Shown: positions 59,042-64,000 of the stretch, one piece after another | Layout of the letters: each line of letters opens with the position of its first letter | Position numbering within the stretch: the stretch's first letter is position 1 | Assembly: GCA_016704435.1 (NCBI GenBank) | Contig: JADJAB010000012.1 | Coordinates: 76,585-140,584, forward strand | Direction of reading: 5' to 3' | DNA: 64,000 nucleotides | Source of the DNA: Rhodobacter sp. | GTDB lineage: Bacteria; Pseudomonadota; Alphaproteobacteria; Rhodobacterales; Rhodobacteraceae | Program-made: the position numbers and the translations under genes | The notes under the pieces: model-generated | Seen by the model: only the letters and a program-made list of their open reading frames with translations | Told to the model about the DNA's origin: nothing | The model's database searches: none

Positions 59042-60300
59042 TCACAAATCCATCAGCAACCGACGCGGGTCCTCCAGCGCCTCTTTCACCCGCACCAGGA
59101 ACGTCACCGCGCCTTTGCCGTCGACGATCCGGTGATCGTAGCTGAGCGCCAGATACATCATCGGGCGGATGACGATCTGGCCGTTCACCACCACCGGGCG
59201 GTCCTGGATCTTGTGCATGCCGAGGATGCCGGACTGCGGGGGGTTGAGGATGGGGGAGGACATCAGGCTGCCGTAGACGCCGCCGTTGGAGATGGTGAAG
59301 GAGCCGCCCTGCATCTCGGCCATCGAGAGTTTGCCGTCGCGGGCGCGCAGGCCGAGTTCGGAGATTTTCTTTTCGATGGCGGCGAAGCCCATCTGGTCGG
59401 CGTCGCGCACCACCGGGACGACGAGGCCCGAGGGGGTGCCGACGGCGACGCCCATGTGGACGTAGTTCTTGTAGACCACGTCCTGGCCGTCGATCTCGGC
59501 GTTGACCTCCGGCACTTCCTTCAGGGCGTGGCAGCAGGCCTTGACGAAGAAGGACATGAAGCCAAGCTTGACGCCGTGCTTCTTCTCGAACGCGTCCTTG
59601 TATTCGTTGCGCAAGGACATGATGCCGGACATGTCGACCTCGTTGTAGGTCGTCAGCATCGCGGCGGTGTTCTGCGCGTCTTTCAGGCGGCGGGCGATGG
59701 TGGCGCGGAGGCGGGTCATCTTGACGCGCTCTTCGCGCGCGGCGTCTTCGGCCGGGATCGGGGCGCGGGGACGGCGGCGGGGGCGGGGCGGGGGCGGTGG
59801 CGGCAGCGGCGGCGGCACCAGAGGCCCCGGCGACGGTGCGGGCGACATCTTCCTTCATCACCCGGCCATCGCGGCCGGCGCCCTGACCTGATCGGGGAAA
59901 GCCCGGCCTCGGCCATCGCCTTCTTGGCGGAGGGGGCGTTTTCGACGTCGGCGCGGGGGGTGACGTCTTCCGTCCCGGCACCGGGGGAGCCGATGGCGGC
60001 GGCGGCCTCGATCTTCGGGTCTTCCGTCACCGGGGCCGGGGCGGTGGCCTTTGGCGCAGCCGCTGCGCCCTCGGTCACGATGGCAAGGCGGGCGTTGGCG
60101 GCGATGGTGCTGCCTTCGGGGGCAAGGATTTCGGCCAGCACGCCGGCGACCGGCGAGGGCACCTCGACCGAGACCTTGTCGGTTTCCAGCTCGCACAGCA
60201 TTTCGTCCTGCTTCACGGCGTCGCCGGGTTTCTTGAACCAGGTCGAAACGGTGGCCTCGGACACGGATTCGCCAAGGGCGGGAACCATCACGTCAGTCAT
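59042..60300 (-). CDS. sucB: Dihydrolipoamide succinyltransferase (E2), frameshifted linkers
   Basis: E2 of the 2-oxoglutarate dehydrogenase complex. Residues 1-77 form the lipoyl domain, with the lipoylated Lys in ELETDKVSVEV. A peripheral-subunit-binding segment (NAPSAKKAMAEAGLSP) follows, then the catalytic domain from ERVKMTRLRATIARRLKDAQ to a C-terminal YDHRIVDGKGAV with the catalytic His/Asp. The frames change in the Ala/Pro-rich linkers near 59885 and 59780, where G runs are present. The catalytic domain itself is intact. It is coupled to sucA (stop and start 21 bases apart) and precedes lpdA. Confidence 0.9.
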
Positions 60301-60321
60301 GTCTAATCTCCGGTCTTCGAG

Positions 60322-63287
60322 TCACTTCAGGCCAAGGGCCTGGGCGACGAGTTGTTGCTGTTCGTATTTGTGGCGGGAGGCAAGGCCCGTGGCGGGCGAG
60401 GCCGAGGGCTTGCGCCCGGCATAGGTCATGCGGGTGGGCTTGCCGCGGATCTTGGTCAGGATCGTCTCCATCTCCGGTTCAATGAACGACCAGGCGCCCT
60501 GGTTCCGGGGTTCTTCCTGGCACCAGACGAAGTCCGCCTTAGGGAAGCGGCTGAGCTCCTGGTTCAGCGAGATGGTCGGCAGCGGATACAGCTGTTCGAC
60601 GCGGAGAAGATAGGTGTCCTCCAGCCCCTGCGCGTCGCGTTCGGCGAGAAGGTCGTAGTAGACCTTGCCCGAGCACAGCACGACGCGGCGGATTTTCTTG
60701 TCGACCTTCAGTTTCGTCCCGGAATGGCCCTTTTGCGCATCGTCCCAGAGGACGCGGTGGAAGGTGGAGCCGTCGGTGAAATCCTCGGCCCGGCTGATGC
60801 ACATCGGATGGCGCAGCAGCGACTTCGGCGTCATCAGGATCAGCGGTTTGCGGTAGGTCCGGTGCAACTGGCGGCGCAGGATGTGGAAGTAGTTGGCGGG
60901 GGTCGTGCAGTTGGCGACGATCCAGTTTTCTTCCGCCGAGAGTTGCAGGAAGCGTTCCAGACGGGCGGAGGAATGTTCCGGGCCCTGGCCTTCGTAGCCG
61001 TGCGGCAGCAGCATCACCAGGCCCGACATCCGCAGCCATTTCGATTCGCCCGAGTTGATGAACTGGTCGATCATGATCTGCGCGCCATTGGCGAAATCGC
61101 CGAACTGCGCCTCCCAGAGGGTCAGGGCGTTGGGTTCGGACAGCGAATAGCCGTATTCGAAGCCGAGGACGGCATATTCCGACAGCATCGAGTCGATGAC
61201 GTCGAATACCGCGCCTGGCCGGCGCGGATGTGGTTCAGCGGGTAGTGGCGTTCTTCGGTGGTCTGGTTGACCCAGCCGGAATGGCGTTGGGAGAAGGTGC
61301 CACGGGTGCAGTCCTGACCGGACAGGCGGACAGCGAAGCCTTCGGTCTGGAGCGAGCCGAAGGCCAGTGCCTCGGCGGTCGCCCAGTCGAAGCCCTGGCC
61401 TTTGGCGAACATCTCGCGCTTCGCCTCGAGCTGGCGGGCCACGGTCTTGTGCATGTCGAACCCGTCGGGGACGCGGGTCAGGGCCGCGCCGACCTCGGCC
61501 ATCGTCTCGGCCTTGATCCAGGTTTCGCCGCGCTGGTAGTTGTTCAGGTCCTTGGTCTGCAGGTTCTTCCAGCGGCCATCCAGCCAGTCGGCCTTGTTCG
61601 GCAGGAAGGCCTTGCCGGCCTCGAATTCCTCGTTCAGCCGGGCCTGGAAGGCGGCCTTCATATCCTCGATCTCGCCTTCGGGGATCAGGCCGTCGGCGAC
61701 CAGACGTTCGGTGTAAAGCTGCAGCGTGGTCTTCTGCTTGCGGATGCGGTTGTACATCGCCGGGTTGGTGAACATCGGCTCGTCGCCTTCGTTGTGACCG
61801 AAGCGGCGGTAGCAGAAGATGTCGATGACCACGTCCTTGTGGAACTTCTGGCGGAATTCGGTGGCGACCTTGGCGGCATGGACCACGGCCTCGGGGTCGT
61901 CGCCGTTGACGTGGAAGATCGGCGCCTCGACCATCAGGGCGATGTCGGTCGGATAGGGCGAGGTGCGGCTGAAGGCCGGGGCGGTGGTGAAGCCGATCTG
62001 GTTGTTGACGATGATATGGATGCAGCCGCCGGTGCGGTGGCCCTTGATGCCCGAAAGCTGCAGGCATTCGGCCACCACGCCCTGACCGGCAAAGGCCGCG
62101 TCGCCGTGCAGCAGGATCGGCAGGCTGGCGATGCGTTCGGCGGTGTCGTTCAGCTGGTCCTGCTTGGCGCGGACCTTGCCCAGCACCACGGGGTTGACCG
62201 CCTCGAGGTGCGAGGGGTTGGCGGTCAGCGACAGGTGGACCTTGTTGCCGTCGAATTCGCGGTCGGACGACGCGCCGAGGTGGTATTTCACGTCGCCCGA
62301 GCCATCGACGTCCTCGGGCTTGTAGGAGCCGCCCTGGAATTCGTGGAAGATCGCGCGGTAGGGTTTCATCATCACGTTGGCCAGGACCGACAGCCGGCCC
62401 CGGTGCGGCATGCCGATGACGACGTCCTGCACGCCCAGCGCGCCGCCGCGCTTGATGATCGCCTCCATCGCCGGGATCAGGCTTTCGGCGCCATCAAGGC
62501 CGAACCGCTTGGTGCCCATGTATTTGACGTGGAGGAACTTCTCGTAGCCCTCGGCCTCGACCAGCTTGTTCAGGATGGCCTTGCGGCCCTCGCGGGTGAA
62601 CTGGATCTCCTTGCCGTAGCCTTCGATCCGTTCCTTCAGCCAGCCGGCCTGTTCGGGGTCGGAGATATGCATGTACTGCAGCGCGAAGGTGCCGCAATAG
62701 GTGCGCTTCACGATGTCGATGATCTGCCGCATCGAGGCGGTTTCCAGTCCCAGCACGTTGTCGATGAAGATCGGCCGGTCCATGTCGGCTTCGGTAAAGC
62801 CGTAGGAGGCGGGGTCAAGCTCGGGGTGGGAGCCTTTTTCGGCCATACCAAGCGGGTCGAGGTCGGCGGCGAGGTGGCCGCGGATCCGGTAGGCGCGGAT
62901 GATCATCAGGGCGCGGATGGAGTCGAGGACGGCACGCTGGAGCTGCGCATCCGACAGCTGAACGCCCGGCCTCGGCGGCCTTGGCGGCGATCTTCTTGCC
63001 CGCGGCCTTGGCCTCGACCGGCGCGGCCCATTCCCCGGTCAGCGCGGCGGTCAGGTCATCGGCGGGCTGCGGCGGCCAGTCGGCGCGGGCCCAGCTTGGG
63101 CCTTGCGGCGGCGCGCTTGGCGTCCATCTCGCTGTCGCCCATGGCGCGGAAGAACTCGGCCCAGCCGGCATCGCCGAATGGGGGGGGGCGGCGGGGCGGG
63201 GGCGACCCGGGCCACCAACGCGGCCGGCGTTGGCGCCGGGGGAAGGAGCAGGGGGGGGAGGCGGCGGTGGGGGGATTGTTCGGTCAT
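60322..63287 (-). CDS. sucA: 2-oxoglutarate dehydrogenase E1, frameshifted
   Basis: Thiamine-diphosphate E1 of about 985 residues that decarboxylates 2-oxoglutarate. Landmarks are YRIRGHLAADLDPLG, VVIGMPHRGRLSVLANVM, GDAAFAGQGVVAE (ThDP region), FCYRRFGHNEGDEPMFT, and C-terminal LMLLPHGYEGQGPEHSSARL-like sequence (VMLLPHGYEGQ). Breaks occur near 61215 (RAGQA then VIDSMLSEYAVL in another frame), near 62960, and in the first 120 bases. There the expected N-terminus is distorted by G-rich substitutions. The start MTEQSP at 63287 matches the family. Core sequence is well conserved, so errors are the likely cause. Confidence 0.92.
63170..63280. other. G-enriched, probably corrupted 5' end of sucA
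   Basis: The plus strand carries repeated G runs (up to nine) in place of the varied sequence a conserved SucA N-terminus requires. MTEQSP and the later ARADWPPQPADDLTAAL are readable, but between them the coding sequence keeps its spacing only loosely, with A/T positions apparently turned to G. This resembles the 1806-2005 tract. Confidence 0.6.
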
Positions 63288-63296
63288 GGGGTCACC

Positions 63297-63821
63297 TCAG
63301 GGATTTGGGGACCGTCTGGGGTATGGGCCCGGCGCGTGGGCAACAGAGCCAGAACAGGCAGACGCAATGGCGCAAATCCGCGAGGACCACGGCAGGATAT
63401 CGTCGCGCAAGGCGCGCAGCACGTGGCGCAACTCGTAGCCGGACAGCGGCAGGTTCACATCGTTCCGCTCGGCCTGAAAGGACATCATGGCGAAGTCGGT
63501 GGCTGTGGGCATGGTGTAGATGTAGGCAAGCTGCGTTGCGGTTCCCAGCGCGATGGTCAGCACGAAAAGCCACCGCCAGACCCCGGCATCGGCAAGCCTG
63601 CGCGTACCGACCGCCATCATCGGCAGCGCGAGAACACAAAGTGCGATGGTGAGGAACGCATCGGCGCGCGGTCCGGTCAGGGGCAGACCGCGATACATCA
63701 AGATCAGGGTCGCAACACCGTAGAGGATGATCCAGGACCACCAGAATTCGGACCGGATCGACCGTCCCGAAAACTGGAAGGACCGCCGCAGCGTGGTCAG
63801 GAGGGCAGTTCCCGGACCCAT
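63297..63821 (-). CDS. DUF805-family inner-membrane protein
   Basis: Protein of 174 residues with the DUF805 opening (LRRSFQFSGRSIRSEFWW) and then about four hydrophobic segments (ILYGVATLILMYRGLPL, FLTIALCVLALPMMAVGTRRLADAG, WLFVLTIALGTATQLAYIY). The GTRRLADAG stretch is the family's conserved R-R-L-x-D motif. Function is unknown. It lies nine bases from sucA and three from sucD, in one direction, so it is co-transcribed with TCA-cycle genes. Confidence 0.82.
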   Translation of the reverse strand: MGPGTALLTTLRRSFQFSGRSIRSEFWWSWIILYGVATLILMYRGLPLTGPRADAFLTIALCVLALPMMAVGTRRLADAGVWRWLFVLTIALGTATQLAYIYTMPTATDFAMMSFQAERNDVNLPLSGYELRHVLRALRDDILPWSSRICAIASACSGSVAHAPGPYPRRSPNP

Positions 63822-63824
63822 GTC

Positions 63825-64000
63825 CTACCCCTTGATCGCCTGCAGCACTGCCTCGCCCAGAGTTGCGGGGCTGTCGGCGACGACGATTCCGGCGGCTTTC
63901 ATCGCTTCGATCTTGGATTCCGCATCGCCCTTGCCACCGGCGACGATGGCGCCGGCGTGGCCCATGCGGCGGCCGGGTGGGGCGGTGCGGCCGGCGATGA
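63825..64000 (-). CDS. sucD: Succinyl-CoA ligase alpha subunit, 3' end only
   Basis: The last 57 residues of SucD: IAGRTAPPGRRMGHAGAIVA, with GKGDAESKIEAMKAAG and VADSPATLGEAVLQAIKG before the TAG at 63825-63827. The GRxAPxGxRMGHAGAI block is diagnostic of the alpha subunit. The rest lies beyond the right edge. It precedes the DUF805 gene and sucAB, the standard suc order. Confidence 0.92.
   Translation of the reverse strand, partial: IAGRTAPPGRRMGHAGAIVAGGKGDAESKIEAMKAAGIVVADSPATLGEAVLQAIKG

Overview
The window looks like the chromosome of a GC-rich alphaproteobacterium, most likely a member of the Rhodobacterales (Rhodobacteraceae/Paracoccaceae). The reasons are the gene families and layout: the order sucD, DUF805 gene, sucA, sucB, lpdA; a rhizobial/rhodobacterial L-rhamnose locus; tctCBA with tctDE; a TIGR02300 (FYDLN) acidic protein beside a tRNA; and tightly packed operons joined by ATGA overlaps. 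Taxonomy is inferred from these features, not measured.

Layout. (1) 1-2 kb: 5' part of an aldehyde dehydrogenase divergent from a LysR regulator. (2) 2-12.8 kb: a leftward carbohydrate operon with two Gfo/Idh/MocA dehydrogenases, a mannitol-dehydrogenase-family enzyme, a TIM-barrel epimerase, and an Rbs-type ABC transporter (binding protein, double ATPase, two permeases); a decayed Gfo/Idh fragment and a LacI regulator lie upstream. (3) 13-19.9 kb: a rightward operon with a membrane desaturase-family oxygenase, a PanB-like protein lacking the PanB active site, a second sugar ABC transporter (binding protein, one permease, one ATPase), an aldose-1-epimerase-like protein and a D-2-hydroxyacid dehydrogenase. 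A leftward RpiR regulator, SDR and class III aminotransferase follow. (4) 23.2-38 kb: the L-rhamnose locus, with rhaK, rhaU, rhaQ, rhaP, rhaT, rhaS, rhaR, then divergent rhaD and rhaI, extended by DUF4037, URO-D-like and GH78 genes. (5) 38-44.4 kb: a leftward dipeptide ABC transporter with an M19 dipeptidase. (6) 44.4-53.3 kb: an orphan binding protein with tctE/tctD, divergent from tctCBA and then an AtuA-like, a DUF4387 and an AbrB-family gene. (7) 53.3-56.4 kb: tRNA-Ala(GGC), FYDLN protein, YgjP-like metallopeptidase, GntR regulator and pirin. (8) 56.4-64 kb: the 2-oxoglutarate dehydrogenase region (lpdA, MAPEG protein, two small ORFs, sucB, sucA, DUF805, sucD end).

The common theme is uptake and oxidation of sugars, sugar alcohols, peptides and carboxylates, feeding the TCA cycle. 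Each transport operon has its own regulator, and four binding-protein genes are followed by a hairpin before the next transporter gene.

Quality caveat. At least 16 otherwise convincing genes contain one or more frameshifts, many in homopolymers. A 200-base stretch has no A or T, and the 5' end of sucA looks converted towards G. Most broken genes here are therefore better read as draft-sequence errors than as true pseudogenes. No CRISPR array, insertion sequence, prophage or replication origin was recognised. The best candidates for undescribed biology are the desaturase/PanB-like/sugar-transporter operon and the DUF4037/URO-D-like/GH78 tail of the rhamnose operon.
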